Assembly: GCA_031180825.1 (NCBI GenBank)
Contig: JAPSLM010000001.1
Span: forward strand, 62,001-126,000
Direction of reading: 5' to 3'
Length of the DNA stretch: 64,000 nt
Source of the DNA: Paenibacillus sp.
GTDB taxonomy: Bacteria; Bacillota; Bacilli; Paenibacillales; NBRC-103111
Part shown: positions 1 through 10,218 of the stretch, in pieces
Numbering within the stretch: the first letter of the stretch is position 1
How the letters are laid out: each line of letters starts with the position of its first letter
Notes under the pieces: model-generated
The model's input: only the letters and a program-made list of their open reading frames with translations
Databases searched by the model: none
What the model was told of the DNA's origin: nothing
Translations under genes and position numbers: made by a program

Positions 1-1
1 C

Positions 2-361
2 ATCCGCAGCGGCTTCCTTCAGCTCAAGGAAGCCGAATTCGTCAAGGCGGCGCGGGGGATGGGGGCCGGGCACGCCTCCGTGATCGTCCGCCACATCGTG
101 CCGAATATGCTGTCGTCCGTCATCGTGACGGCCTCGCTCAGCTTCTCCACGGCGATTCTGGTGGAGGCGGCGCTGAGCTATCTTGGGCTCGGCGTACAGC
201 CGCCGGACCCGAGCTGGGGGCGCATGCTGAACGAATCCCAGAGCTACATCGGCAAAGCCCCGTGGTTTACGCTCGCCCCGGGCATCTTCATTACCGTCAC
301 CGTGCTCGGCTTCAATCTGCTCGGGGACGGCATCCGGGATTTGCGGGACCGCCGGGCCTAG
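2..361 (+). CDS. Oligopeptide/dipeptide ABC transporter permease, C-terminal part
   Basis: This is the C-terminal 119 residues of a DppC/OppC-type inner-membrane permease; the start lies left of the window. The cytoplasmic EAA loop is visible (EAEFVKAARGMGAG, then IVPN), which docks on the ATPase subunits. Two hydrophobic segments follow, with the family-typical stretch ALSYLGLGVQPPDPSWG between them. The stop at 361 is 18 bases before the first ATPase start, so the three genes form one operon. Substrate is inferred as peptides from the permease type plus the paired OppD/OppF ATPases; nickel or other DppC-type substrates remain possible. Confidence 0.9.
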   Translation: MRSGFLQLKEAEFVKAARGMGAGHASVIVRHIVPNMLSSVIVTASLSFSTAILVEAALSYLGLGVQPPDPSWGRMLNESQSYIGKAPWFTLAPGIFITVTVLGFNLLGDGIRDLRDRRA

Positions 362-379
362 AAAGGAAGGAGATGGCGC

Positions 380-1396
380 ATGCCGAACTCACCGTTAGAA
401 CAGAAGCCCTTGCTTGACATTCGGGATCTGCATGTAGAATTGGTTCCCTCCCGCAGGAAGGGAGCGGCGCTGCCGGTGCTCGGCGGCATTTCGCTTGCTG
501 TTTATCCCGGCGAGGTGATAGGAATTGTCGGGGAATCAGGCTGCGGAAAAAGCGCGCTGGCTTCATCGGTCGTCGGGCTGCTCCCCCGCGCGATGCGTAT
601 CGGACAAGGAGAAATCTGGTATCAATCCGCGCCGGTACACCGGCTCGGTCGAGAAGAGACGCGCCGTCTGCGCGGCAAAGAAATCGCGATGGTGTTCCAG
701 GACCCGATGACGTCGCTCAATCCCGCCTTGACCGTCGGCGAGCAGCTGGCGGAAATGCTGTGGCTGCATCTGGGGATGACGCGGCGGGAGGCCAAGGCCC
801 GGTCGGCGGAGCTGCTGCGGAACGTCGGGCTGCCGCGCCCTGAAGCGCTGCTGTCCGAATACCCGCACCGGCTCTCCGGCGGGATGCGCCAGCGGGTCAT
901 GATCGCGATGGCGCTCTCGTGCCGTCCGCAGCTGCTGATCGCCGACGAGCCGACGACGGCGCTCGATGTGACCATTCAAGCGCAAATTTTGGAGCTGCTG
1001 AAGCGGATCAGCGCCGAGGAACGGACGGCGATCATGCTCGTTTCCCACGATCTCGGCGTCATTGCCGATATGTGCGACCGGATCGCCGTCATGTACGCGG
1101 GACAAATCGTGGAGGAGGGGCCGGTGGAGGACATTTTCGATGCGCCCCGCCATCCGTATACGATCGGGCTGCTGAATTCGATCCCTTCGACGGCGAAAGA
1201 GCGGCTCTATTCGATTCCCGGAACCGTCCCCGCGCTCCATGAGCGCAGCGGCGGCTGCCGGTTTTATTCCCGCTGCCCGCAAGCCTCGGACCGCTGTCTG
1301 GCCGAGCCGCCGCGGCTGACGGACCTGAACGGCCGGCATGCCGTCCGCTGTCTGCTTGCCGTCCCGGAAGGAGGCGCTTCCCATGCCGCCGGTTGA
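380..1396 (+). CDS. Oligopeptide ABC transporter ATP-binding protein (OppD/DppD type)
   Basis: A 338-residue ATPase that would energise peptide import together with the upstream permease. Walker A is GESGCGKSA near residue 55, the Q-loop is [11 protein letters not shown], the ABC signature is LSGGMRQRV, Walker B is [12 protein letters not shown] and the switch His is in LVSHDLGV. The C-terminal oligopeptide-transporter extension carries the family's cysteines ([17 protein letters not shown]). ATG 380 follows the ribosome binding site AGGAAGGAGA. Its last 14 bases overlap the next ATPase gene, which implies translational coupling. Length is normal for the family. Confidence 0.93.
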   Translation: MPNSPLEQKPLLDIRDLHVELVPSRRKGAALPVLGGISLAVYPGEVIGIVGESGCGKSALASSVVGLLPRAMRIGQGEIWYQSAPVHRLGREETRRLRGKEIAMVFQDPMTSLNPALTVGEQLAEMLWLHLGMTRREAKARSAELLRNVGLPRPEALLSEYPHRLSGGMRQRVMIAMALSCRPQLLIADEPTTALDVTIQAQILELLKRISAEERTAIMLVSHDLGVIADMCDRIAVMYAGQIVEEGPVEDIFDAPRHPYTIGLLNSIPSTAKERLYSIPGTVPALHERSGGCRFYSRCPQASDRCLAEPPRLTDLNGRHAVRCLLAVPEGGASHAAG

Positions 1397-2348
1397 GCCT
1401 TTGGTCGAAATCGAGCACTTCGTGAAGCACTATGCACGGGGCGGCTTATGGGGGCGCAGGCAAGTGCTGCGCGCCGTCGACGGCGTGTCGCTGTCGATCC
1501 GCAAAGGCGAGACGCTCGGTCTTGTCGGCGAGAGCGGCTGCGGAAAATCGACGACCGGGCAGCTGGCGGCCCGGCTGCTAGCCCCGACCGCGGGCGCGAT
1601 GCGGTTCAAGGGGACCGACATCCGGGCGCTTCGCGGCGGCGCGGCGAAGGAGCTGCGCAAGCGGATTCAGTACGTGTTCCAAGACCCGTACACGTCGCTG
1701 AATCCAAGGCTTCCGGTCGCCGCGCTGCTGGAGGAGCCGCTTCGGATTCACGGCCTCGGCAGCCGGCGGGAGAGACGGGAGCGGGTGCGCGAGATGCTGC
1801 GGACGATCGGGCTCGGCGAGCCGTACGAGCGCGCTTATCCGCACGAGCTGAGCGGCGGCCAGCGGCAGCGGGTGGGCATTGCCCGGGCGCTGATGCTGAA
1901 TCCCGAATTTTTGATTCTGGATGAGCCGGTCTCCGCGCTGGACGTCTCCGTGCAGTCGCAAATTTTGAATTTGCTGAAGGACTTGCAGCAGCGGCTTGCG
2001 CTGACCTATTTATTCATTTCTCACGACCTTCACGTCGTGCATTATATGAGCGACCGGGTGGCGGTCATGTACCTGGGCAAAATCGTCGAGCTGTCGGACG
2101 TTGACCGGATTTACGAGAATCCGCTTCATCCTTACACGCAGGCTTTGCTGTCGGCGATTCCGTCGGAGCATCGGGGGCGGAAACGGGAGCGGATCGTGCT
2201 GGAAGGCGAGCTTCCGAGTCCCCTGGCGGTACCGCAGGGCTGCGCATTTCATACGCGCTGCCCGCATGCGCTGGAGCGATGCCGGGCGGCCGCGCCTGCG
2301 CTGCGCACGGTCGAGCCGGGGCATGAGGTCGGCTGTCACCTGGTTTAG
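1383..2348 (+). CDS. Oligopeptide ABC transporter ATP-binding protein (OppF/DppF type)
   Basis: The second, 321-residue ATPase of the peptide importer. Walker [11 protein letters not shown]-loop [12 protein letters not shown], signature [15 protein letters not shown], Walker [12 protein letters not shown] and the H-loop SHDLHVV are all intact. The C-terminal extension again has the Cys pattern [18 protein letters not shown] 1383 is preferred over an upstream in-frame ATG at 1338, because GGAAGGAGG lies 8 bases before it inside the end of the preceding gene. It ends the operon. No convincing terminator is visible before the next promoter at 2480. Confidence 0.92.
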   Translation: MPPVEPLVEIEHFVKHYARGGLWGRRQVLRAVDGVSLSIRKGETLGLVGESGCGKSTTGQLAARLLAPTAGAMRFKGTDIRALRGGAAKELRKRIQYVFQDPYTSLNPRLPVAALLEEPLRIHGLGSRRERRERVREMLRTIGLGEPYERAYPHELSGGQRQRVGIARALMLNPEFLILDEPVSALDVSVQSQILNLLKDLQQRLALTYLFISHDLHVVHYMSDRVAVMYLGKIVELSDVDRIYENPLHPYTQALLSAIPSEHRGRKRERIVLEGELPSPLAVPQGCAFHTRCPHALERCRAAAPALRTVEPGHEVGCHLV

Positions 2349-2479
2349 CGGCATCGGGAGGCGGAGTTTGTCTGCGTCTGCTTGGGAGACCGGGAGAAGT
2401 GGCGGCATCCGGGAGAAGTCGAGAGGGAGCTGCCGCTCGCTTTTACCACAATTGAGCTCGGCGGAGTTTGCAAAAAAAC

Positions 2480-2508
2480 TTGAGTCTGCGCCCGTTTCCC
2501 AGTATATT
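2480..2508 (+). promoter_or_regulatory. Sigma-A promoter of the TPR-like gene
   Basis: TTGAGT at 2480-2485 and TATATT at 2503-2508 are separated by exactly 17 bases, about 30 bases before the ATG at 2539. It gives the downstream gene a promoter separate from the peptide-transporter operon. Confidence 0.7.
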
Positions 2509-2538
2509 GGGGATATCCATATTTCACGGGGGTAGAAC

Positions 2539-3714
2539 ATGAGTCGAAACGACGAACTTACCGGGTATGGCCGCCATCATCTCCAGATGGAATCGTACGG
2601 AGCGGCCGCCTTTTGTTTTTATCGGGCTATAAAAGAAAACGAATTCAACGGAAACGCGTGGAACGGCCTGATTATTTCGCTGAGTCTGATGCGCCGGGAG
2701 GAAGAGATCCGCACGACGCTCGCCCGCTTCGCCTTGCAGCCGGGGCTGGATTTCGACCGCGATCTGCTGACCTTCGTCTTCATGATGTGGCAGCAAAATC
2801 CGCGCGCTTTGGCCGAATGGCTGCGCCGGGTCGTGCAGTTCAACGGCATCCCGGAAAAGGACAAGCTGGCGTTCACGGAAATTGCGGAGGATGCGGAGCG
2901 GGCTTACGAGGACCTGGTCGCCAAGTACGGCGCGGAATCGCTGCACAGCCGCGGCATGCTGGCGCTGGAAGAGTATGCAGCGCGTCCGATTCAATTGGAC
3001 TGGCTGCTGGAAGCGCCGGTCGAGACCATCTACGAGCAGCTGCAGTGGTGGCTCGAGGACAAGGATTCGGCGCTCTCGGCGGTGCGGCTGCTCTGCATGC
3101 TGCCCGATACGCGAAGCGAAAAGCTGCTGCGCCGCGTCTGCCGCAACGTCGCCATCGAGCCGAAGGTGCGGACGCACGCGCTGCTGGCGCTCCGCTGGCT
3201 CGGCGTCCGCGGCAATGCGCGGCTGTACAAGTTCAACGAGTCGTTCGTCATCGACTTGGACAATCCGAAGCCGGAGCTGACCATTTCCGTTCCGGCCGTT
3301 TACAAGCCTGCGCTGGACCGCGTGAAGCTGTGGGCGGCCAAGGAGAAGGGGCTCGTAACGCCGGAAGTGTACGAGCGGTACGCTTCGACGGACGAGGCCG
3401 AGCTGCCGCCCGAGATCGTCGAGAAGCTGGACGAAGCGGAGGTTCCGCCGCTGCTGCAGGAAGTGTCGCATGCGCTCATCCGCGCCGCGCATGACGAGTA
3501 CTATCCGCTTGTGCCGACGATCAGCGGCACGCGCCAATGGAGCGCCGCGCTGCTCATGCTGATGAAGGATTATGCCGTCGGCATCGGGGAAGAGTGGCCG
3601 TACGGCGAGCCGGAGCAGGACGAAACGGCGAAGCAGCACCGCAATTGGCTGCTGAGCGCGAGCCCGGATTTTTATTCGAGCATCGAGGAAGTGCGCAATT
3701 TGAAGGAAAGCTGA
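2539..3714 (+). CDS. Uncharacterised TPR/HEAT-like helical protein
   Basis: A 391-residue cytoplasmic protein with no signal peptide or membrane segment. Residues about 5-45 look like one tetratricopeptide unit (YGRHHLQMESYGAAAFCFYR, then AWNGLI). The middle is a series of amphipathic helices with a HEAT-like stretch around residues 165-220. The last third is acidic, ending in a Trp-rich part (GIGEEWPYGEPEQDE). Paenibacilli carry similar unnamed proteins, but no catalytic motif is recognisable, so a scaffold or interaction role is only an inference. ATG 2539 has a GGGGG ribosome binding site 6 bases upstream and its own promoter. Confidence 0.85.
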   Translation: MSRNDELTGYGRHHLQMESYGAAAFCFYRAIKENEFNGNAWNGLIISLSLMRREEEIRTTLARFALQPGLDFDRDLLTFVFMMWQQNPRALAEWLRRVVQFNGIPEKDKLAFTEIAEDAERAYEDLVAKYGAESLHSRGMLALEEYAARPIQLDWLLEAPVETIYEQLQWWLEDKDSALSAVRLLCMLPDTRSEKLLRRVCRNVAIEPKVRTHALLALRWLGVRGNARLYKFNESFVIDLDNPKPELTISVPAVYKPALDRVKLWAAKEKGLVTPEVYERYASTDEAELPPEIVEKLDEAEVPPLLQEVSHALIRAAHDEYYPLVPTISGTRQWSAALLMLMKDYAVGIGEEWPYGEPEQDETAKQHRNWLLSASPDFYSSIEEVRNLKES

Positions 3715-4146
3715 GCCGCTCGTTTGTGTTTGCCGCTTACGAGGGCGGGACGAAACCGTTCTGTATGCAGCCTGCTTGACGTCGAGGAAACGGCGGGGAA
3801 CCGGCCGACAGGCGCAGAATACCGGGGCGGGACCAGCAACAGTTCATTTGCATGCGGCTCCGCTATGCTCATCGTGCGGTCGTCATTGGGGCGCTGCGTT
3901 CCAGGCGGCTTGAGACCGCTTCGGCCAGTCAGCCTGAGCTTGGGACATAAAGGAACTGCGGTGCCTTAAACGGAACGTTTGGATTACTCGCCGCTGTATA
4001 GAGGAACCCGGATGCCTTTATTCTTATCGGTAAACATTCGTTTGCACGAAGTTCGGGCCGATAGCTCACCCTGGTTCCGCTAATTGTTGCGGACTCGACC
4101 GCCCGTAAGGGTTAACGTATTCGTGTTCCGCTATTTTTCCGATCTA
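3715..4146. other. Gene-poor gap with degenerate sequence
   Basis: No convincing gene is visible. The open frame at 3724-3969 has no ribosome binding site and a composition unlike its neighbours. The only structure noted is a pair of related 20-base units at 3948-3967 and 3999-4018. Confidence 0.5.
3948..4018. repeat. Imperfect direct repeat, two 20-base units
   Basis: TAAAGGAACTGCGGTGCCTT (3948-3967) and TAGAGGAACCCGGATGCCTT (3999-4018) agree at 15 of 20 positions with a 51-base period. The first unit is also an imperfect palindrome with AAGG and CCTT at its ends. They resemble dispersed intergenic repeat units, but the rest of the genome would have to be seen. Confidence 0.4.
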
Positions 4147-4182
4147 AACAAACGCCAGCCGATATAAAGGCTGGCGTTTGTT
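4147..4182. terminator. Bidirectional intrinsic terminator
   Basis: AACAAACGCCAGCC at 4147-4160 pairs perfectly with GGCTGGCGTTTGTT at 4169-4182 around an 8-base loop. The A- and T-rich outer ends suit either strand. On the minus strand it directly follows the relic frame ending at 4181. Confidence 0.7.
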
Positions 4183-4393
4183 AGTTTATGCCGTCGGCGA
4201 AACGGGAGCGCCCATCGACAAGAAACACTTTGCCGCCGGCAAGCACGGCCACCCCCGGTTTGGCGACCCCGTAGACCGCTCGCGGCGATCAGGTCCCGAG
4301 TAAAATGACTTTTAAATGCCGATGAAAATCGGGCACGAGTTTTTCCTGCCCTTGAATGTGCCTGGCGAGGTCAGTCAATCGAAAAAGCCCCAT
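4181..4393 (-). pseudogene. Relic of a minus-strand gene with internal TGA
   Basis: One frame on the minus strand runs from an ATG at 4393 to a TAA at 4183-4181, interrupted by a single TGA. The first part contains LTDLARHIQGQEKL; the second, in the same frame, contains AVYGVAKPGVAVLAGGKVF and then LVDGRS. The second part looks like genuine protein and ends directly at the terminator at 4147-4182. No ribosome binding site is evident. The family could not be recognised. It is probably the 3' end of a decayed gene. Confidence 0.35.
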
Positions 4394-4588
4394 TCCGTGT
4401 GAAGAGTGCAAGCTTGGCTTTCTGTCGTAAATCCATTATAGAGCACGAGGTCTGTATTTATCATATTAGTCATTTTGGAATAGTAGGGATTATAAGGGGG
4501 CTGCTTACCATCGCGATGCCGGCTTCCGCCCGTGCTGCTATTCCGGTGTCGGGCTTGGACAAGCTTTCGTTTAATTGTCCGTCAGGTG

Positions 4589-4597
4589 TGCTATACT
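4589..4597 (+). promoter_or_regulatory. Extended -10 promoter of the universal stress gene
   Basis: TG-C-TATACT at 4589-4597 is a good extended -10 element, 42 bases before the ATG at 4639. No good -35 element is seen. Confidence 0.45.
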
Positions 4598-4638
4598 TGT
4601 TATATTGCCTGCTATCGATTTCCGAAAGGATGGTTATC

Positions 4639-5064
4639 ATGTTTACAAGTATATTGGTTGCTTACGACGGTTCCGAGCTGTCCCGGAGAGCCTTGGCTAA
4701 AGCAAAAGAGCTGGCCGGCGAGTCGAACGCCAAGCTTGAGGCCGTTCATGTGCTGCACCATCCCGTTGTCGTCATCGGCGAAGCGGTCGTATCCCCTCCC
4801 CGTAGCTATGAAGCGGAATACATACAGCATGCGCAATCTCTCATCGACCAAGCGAACGGGGAAATCGCCGGGCTTCCGAATGCGAAGGCCAGCTTGCTGC
4901 AGGGCCAGCCGGCGGACGCCGTGCTGGATTATGCCGGACAGATCGGGGCGGATCTTATCGTGATCGGAAGCCGGGGCTTGACCGGCCTCAACGAATGGGT
5001 GCTCGGAAGCGTGAGCCATCATGTCGTGCAGCACGCCCGAATTCCCGTCCTTGTCATAAAATAG
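4639..5064 (+). CDS. Universal stress protein, UspA family
   Basis: A 141-residue single-domain Usp protein. The N-terminal strand ILVAYDGSELSRRAL and the C-terminal nucleotide-binding signature G-2x-G-9x-GS (GSRGLTGLNEWVLGS) are both present, so it belongs to the ATP-binding subclass. Such proteins are cytoplasmic and respond to starvation, oxidative or DNA stress. ATG 4639 with AAAGGATGG upstream is preferred to the longer open frame from 4399, whose extra 80 residues are not Usp-like and include the promoter. It is monocistronic. Confidence 0.9.
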   Translation: MFTSILVAYDGSELSRRALAKAKELAGESNAKLEAVHVLHHPVVVIGEAVVSPPRSYEAEYIQHAQSLIDQANGEIAGLPNAKASLLQGQPADAVLDYAGQIGADLIVIGSRGLTGLNEWVLGSVSHHVVQHARIPVLVIK

Positions 5065-5360
5065 GGGAAAAGCGCGTTCCCGGCCTGTGCAATGCGGGCA
5101 CACTTGATTCATATTTCATTTTTCGAAAATGGTGCATAAATGCCGAAACAACGGAGACCGGGGCCTGAGAGGAGGCTGCCAGGTCTCTTTGTTTATTGCG
5201 CGGGGACGGAGGATATGACAGCGTTCCATGCGGAGGGGAGCAGGCATGACACAGGTTTCGAGCTTCACCGCGGAAAAGGCACCGGTCAGCGGATAAAGGC
5301 GCGGCGGAGCGTGGGCGGCTTGGAGTGCCGCGAGGGGCCGGCGTCTTGCAGCGTTCCGCG
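5065..5360. other. Intergenic region after the universal stress gene
   Basis: GAGACC at 5154-5159 pairs with GGTCTC at 5182-5187 and is followed by TTTGTTT, a weak terminator for the stress gene. A GC-rich frame from ATG 5215 runs into the cysK terminator, and a 16-codon frame with a GGAGGGG ribosome binding site begins at about 5245. Neither is convincing as a gene. Confidence 0.35.
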
Positions 5361-5417
5361 AAAAAAAGACGTGCGCCGGAACCGCAATCGCCTTGGCGAT
5401 CGGTTCCGGCGCACGTC
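5361..5417 (-). terminator. Intrinsic terminator of cysK
   Basis: GACGTGCGCCGGAACCG (5368-5384) pairs with 5401-5417, and ATCGCC/GGCGAT extends the stem inside a 2-base bulge. It is a 23-bp hairpin with a TT loop centre. On the minus strand it is followed by seven T residues (A-run 5361-5367), about 80 bases past the cysK stop. Confidence 0.85.
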
Positions 5418-5495
5418 CTCTTAGCATGCGCGGCTTCGCTCTCCGGATACTATCCGGCGCGCATTTCAGCTTACCGCGCATTTTCGCTTTGCACG

Positions 5496-6434
5496 CTATT
5501 CTTCGTGATACAGGTCGGTCGACAAATACCGCTCGCCGGAATCCGGCAGCAGCACGACGATCGTTTTCCCCTCATTCTCGGGTCGGATCGCCAGCTCTGT
5601 AGCGGCAAAGGCCGCGGCGCCCGACGACATGCCGACCAGCAGGCCCTCCTGCTGTCCCAGCAGCCTGGAGGTCCGGTAAGCGTCGTCCGTGCGTACCTTG
5701 ACGATCTCGTCGACGACGGACCGGTCGAAGACTTCAGGCACGAAGCCCGCGCCCAACCCCTGAATGCGGTTAGGGCCCGGCTTGCCGCCGGACAGCACGG
5801 GCGAATCGTACGGCTCTACCGCGACGATGCGCACGCCCGGATTGTGGCCCTTCAGCACCTCGCCGACGCCCGTCACCGTTCCGCCGGTTCCGACCCCCGC
5901 GACAAAAATATCGACTTTGCCATCCGTATCCGCCCATATTTCCTCTGCCGTCGTTTTCCGGTGGATCGCCGGATTGGCCGGGTTATTAAACTGCTGGGGG
6001 ATGAACGAATGCGGAATTTCCGCCGCCAGCTCGTCCGCTTTGCGGATCGCGCCCGGCATCCCTTCGCCGCCCGGCGTCAGCACGACCTCCGCGCCGAGCG
6101 CCTTCAGCAGATTGATCCGTTCCCGGCTCATCGTATCCGGCATCGTCAGGATCAGCTTATAGCCCCGTGCTGCCGCTACGGAAGCAAGAGCGATCCCGGT
6201 ATTGCCGCTTGTCGGCTCAATGATGACGGATTCCTGCGGACGAATGAGTCCCCGCTCTTCCGCGTCGATGATCATGGCGTAGCCGATCCGGTCCTTGACG
6301 CTCCCGGCCGGGTTGAAAAATTCCAGCTTCGCCAGCAAGGTCGCTTTTAATTCTTGCTTTTTATGATAATTGGACAATTCCAGCAAAGGGGTGTTTCCGA
6401 TCAGATCCGTTAAGTTTTTCGCGATACGGCTCAT
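5496..6434 (-). CDS. cysK: Cysteine synthase (O-acetylserine sulfhydrylase)
   Basis: A 312-residue PLP enzyme that makes L-cysteine from O-acetylserine and sulfide in the cytoplasm. The PLP lysine is K47 in NPAGSVKDR. The substrate loop [11 protein letters not shown], the phosphate-binding glycine loop [12 protein letters not shown] and the C-terminal [12 protein letters not shown] are canonical for CysK. The start at 6434 has GGAGG 7 bases upstream; six additional in-frame residues from 6452 are less likely. It is divergent from the decarboxylase gene across a 257-base region. No T-box is visible in that region. Confidence 0.95.
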   Translation of the reverse strand: MSRIAKNLTDLIGNTPLLELSNYHKKQELKATLLAKLEFFNPAGSVKDRIGYAMIIDAEERGLIRPQESVIIEPTSGNTGIALASVAAARGYKLILTMPDTMSRERINLLKALGAEVVLTPGGEGMPGAIRKADELAAEIPHSFIPQQFNNPANPAIHRKTTAEEIWADTDGKVDIFVAGVGTGGTVTGVGEVLKGHNPGVRIVAVEPYDSPVLSGGKPGPNRIQGLGAGFVPEVFDRSVVDEIVKVRTDDAYRTSRLLGQQEGLLVGMSSGAAAFAATELAIRPENEGKTIVVLLPDSGERYLSTDLYHEE

Positions 6435-6487
6435 CTGTATTCCTCCATTCATTCCGGTTAACCCTCGTCTCTTAATTACAATATATC

Positions 6488-6516
6488 ATGATACTGCAAC
6501 TCCCGGATTTTGTAAA
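6488..6516 (-). promoter_or_regulatory. Probable cysK promoter
   Basis: On the minus strand, TTTACA (6516-6511) and TATCAT (6493-6488) are spaced 17 bases, about 54 bases before the start codon. Confidence 0.5.
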
Positions 6517-6617
6517 ACGATGCCAAGGACCGCAAGCTCGGGCCGGCAAGGCTGCCGCGGCACCTGCAGGCAGATGAACGATAGGTTCAAGCTATGATTA
6601 TGATACGAATAATTGAA

Positions 6618-6646
6618 TTGAACGATAGACCAGGCGGGCTTATACT
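6618..6646 (+). promoter_or_regulatory. Sigma-A promoter of the decarboxylase operon
   Basis: TTGAAC (6618-6623), a 17-base spacer and TATACT (6641-6646) lie 45 bases before the ATG at 6692. Confidence 0.7.
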
Positions 6647-6691
6647 GAACTCCGTAAGTATACCATCCAGAGAGAAAGAAAGGGAATCTTC

Positions 6692-8164
6692 ATGATCGAT
6701 CATCAGCGCGCGCCGCTGTTTTCCGCCTTGCTGGAGCATGCGCAAAAACAGCCGCACCAATTTCATATCCCCGGACACAAAAAAGGGGAAGGGATGGAAA
6801 GCGGCTTTAAATCGTTTATCGGCGACAACGCCTTGTCCATCGATCTGATCAATATTGCGCCGCTGGACGATTTGCACCAGCCGACGGGCGTCATCGGGGA
6901 AGCGCAGCGTTTGGCGGCGCTCGCCTTCGGGGCGGATCATACGCTGTTCTCGGTGCAGGGCACCAGCGGTGCCATTATGACCATGATCATGACGGTCTGC
7001 GGCCCCGGGGATAAAATCATCGTTCCGCGCAATCTGCATAAGTCGATTTTGTCGGCCATCATCTTTTCCGGGGCCAAGCCGGTGTTCGTGTCCCCGGAGC
7101 GGGACAAGAAGCTGGGGATCGACCACGGAGTGTCCGTCCGCTCGGTGAAAAAAGCGATCGAGATGCATCCGGACGCCAAAGCGGTGCTTGTGATCAATCC
7201 GACCTACTTCGGCGTCTGCACGAATCTGCAGGCCATGGTCGAGACGGCCCACCGCTACGGCATTCCCGTGCTGGTGGACGAAGCGCACGGGGCGCTGCTC
7301 CATTTTCACGACAAGCTGCCCATGTCGGCAATGCAGGCGGGAGCCGATATGGCGGCGACCAGCATGCACAAGCTGGGCGGCTCGCTGACGCAGAGCTCCC
7401 TGCTGCATGTGCGGGAGGGGCTCGTCTCGGTCAAGCGGGCACAGACGCTGTTCAGCATGCTGACCACGACGTCGACCTCGTACATCCTGCTCGCGTCGCT
7501 CGACGCCGCCCGCAAAAATCTCGCTACGAACGGCCGGGAAATGGCCGAACGGACCATCCGGCTTGCCCAGGAGGCCCGGCGGAGAATCAACGGGATTTCC
7601 GGGCTGTTTTGCTTCGGCGATGAGATTTTGTGGACGGAAACGGCATACGATTTCGACCCGACCAAGCTGACGATCCATGTGCGGGGGCTCGGCATGACGG
7701 GATATGAAGCGGAAAACCGGCTTCGGGACCGGCACAATCTGGAGGTGGAGCTGAGCGACCTGTACAACATCCTGTGCCTGATTACTCCGGCGGATACGGA
7801 GGAATCGATTAACGTGCTGCTGCGGGCGCTGGAGGAGCTTGCCGGGGAGCGGGGCAGCGGGGGCCGGGCGGTGGAGCGGGATATCCGTCTGCCGGATATT
7901 CCCCAGCTCTCGTTAACGCCGCGGGACGCGTTCTACGGGGACACCGAGAAGATTCCGTTCCGGGAATCGGCCGGCCGCATCATTGCGGAATCGATTTACG
8001 TCTATCCGCCGGGTATCCCGATTCTGCTTCCCGGGGAAGTGATCGGCGAGCGGCACATCGCTTATATCGCCGACCATCTGGAGGTCGGGCTTCCGGTGAA
8101 GGGACCGGAGGATTTGACGCTGCGCGAGGTCAAGGTGATCGTCGAAGCGAACGCGATTTTCTAA
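6692..8164 (+). CDS. Orn/Lys/Arg decarboxylase family protein (SpeA/YaaO-like)
   Basis: A 490-residue PLP-dependent decarboxylase, the short Firmicute form related to B. subtilis SpeA and YaaO. It would remove CO2 from arginine, lysine or ornithine, feeding polyamine or cadaverine synthesis. The N-terminal motif HQFHIPGHKKG is typical. The PLP lysine is K227 in ATSMHKLGGSLTQSS, preceded by the cofactor-contact motif VDEAHGA. The C-terminal OKR domain includes YVYPPGIPILLPGE. AAAGGGA precedes ATG 6692. It is followed after 21 bases by a desulfurase and then YggS, so PLP enzymes and a PLP-handling protein share one operon. The exact amino acid cannot be decided from sequence. Confidence 0.9.
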   Translation: MIDHQRAPLFSALLEHAQKQPHQFHIPGHKKGEGMESGFKSFIGDNALSIDLINIAPLDDLHQPTGVIGEAQRLAALAFGADHTLFSVQGTSGAIMTMIMTVCGPGDKIIVPRNLHKSILSAIIFSGAKPVFVSPERDKKLGIDHGVSVRSVKKAIEMHPDAKAVLVINPTYFGVCTNLQAMVETAHRYGIPVLVDEAHGALLHFHDKLPMSAMQAGADMAATSMHKLGGSLTQSSLLHVREGLVSVKRAQTLFSMLTTTSTSYILLASLDAARKNLATNGREMAERTIRLAQEARRRINGISGLFCFGDEILWTETAYDFDPTKLTIHVRGLGMTGYEAENRLRDRHNLEVELSDLYNILCLITPADTEESINVLLRALEELAGERGSGGRAVERDIRLPDIPQLSLTPRDAFYGDTEKIPFRESAGRIIAESIYVYPPGIPILLPGEVIGERHIAYIADHLEVGLPVKGPEDLTLREVKVIVEANAIF

Positions 8165-9403
<1,239 letters not shown>

Positions 9404-9446
9404 CGGTGCGGACGGCGGAATTCATAGGGGGAAGGAGGGGGAGACG

Positions 9447-10142
9447 TTGGACGTTATAGCGTCTAATTTGGCCGCGGTCGAGCGCCGCATTCAAGCTGCG
9501 TGTCTTCGCGCCGGGCGGCGCCGGGAGGACGTCGGGATCATCGCCGTCACGAAATACGGCTCCGCCGATTTGACGGCGAAGATGCTGCAGCTCGGGATGG
9601 CGCACATCGGCGAAAACCGCTGGCAGCACGCGCAGCCGAAATGGGAGGCGCTGGGAGGACAGGGCAGCTGGCATTTTATCGGCCATCTGCAAACGAACAA
9701 AGTGAAGGACGTCATCGGCAAGTTCGCGTACATCCATTCATTGGACCGGATGTCGCTGGCGACGGAAATTCAGCGAAAAGCGGACGCGTTAGGCGAGCCG
9801 GTCCGCTGCTTCATTCAAGTGAACGTGTCCGGAGAGGAGAGCAAATACGGCCTGCCGCCGGAGGAGCTTGTTTCGTTCGCGCAGCAGGTGTCCAAGCTGG
9901 ATGCCGTGCAGGTGGTCGGCTTGATGACGATGGCTCCGCTGGACCGGGACGGCGAGGCGGCCCGCCCCGTATTCCGCGGACTGCGGCAGCTTCGCGACGA
10001 GCTGAACGAAGCGGGGGCGCTCGGATATGAAGTCCGGCACCTCTCGATGGGCATGTCCGGCGATTTTGAAGTCGCGATTGAAGAAGGCGCTACATGGCTC
10101 AGGCTCGGCTCCGTCCTGTGCAAGCAGGAAGGCGGGACCTGA
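9447..10142 (+). CDS. YggS/PROSC-family PLP homeostasis protein
   Basis: A 231-residue PLP-binding protein with an alanine-racemase-like barrel and no known catalytic activity; family members balance vitamin B6 pools. The PLP lysine motif is IIAVTKYGS, followed by HIGENRWQ, WHFIGHLQTNKV, VNVSGEESKYG, GLMTMAP and LSMGMSGDFEVAIEEGAT, all family landmarks. The start is taken as TTG 9447 because GGAAGGAGGGGGAGA lies just upstream and the resulting length equals the family's usual 230 residues. It ends the decarboxylase operon at a strong terminator. Confidence 0.9.
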   Translation: MDVIASNLAAVERRIQAACLRAGRRREDVGIIAVTKYGSADLTAKMLQLGMAHIGENRWQHAQPKWEALGGQGSWHFIGHLQTNKVKDVIGKFAYIHSLDRMSLATEIQRKADALGEPVRCFIQVNVSGEESKYGLPPEELVSFAQQVSKLDAVQVVGLMTMAPLDRDGEAARPVFRGLRQLRDELNEAGALGYEVRHLSMGMSGDFEVAIEEGATWLRLGSVLCKQEGGT

Positions 10143-10148
10143 CGCAAA

Positions 10149-10205
10149 AGCGGCAACCCCGCAGGGCAGCATCGTCATGCCCGCGGAGTTGCCGCTCTAT
10201 TTTTC
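10149..10205. terminator. Bidirectional terminator between converging genes
   Basis: AGCGGCAAC (10149-10157) pairs with GTTGCCGCT (10188-10196), with further pairing inside. It is followed by TATTTTT on the plus strand and TTTTGCG on the minus strand. Confidence 0.7.
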
Positions 10206-10218
10206 ACGCCGGCCGGGT

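Noticed and set aside
3724..3969. 81-codon plus-strand open frame
   Set aside because: No ribosome binding site, odd Ser/Arg/Gly composition and no recognisable domain.
6435..6691. T-box or S-box in front of cysK
   Set aside because: The minus-strand leader is too short and lacks the conserved T-box and SAM-riboswitch sequences.
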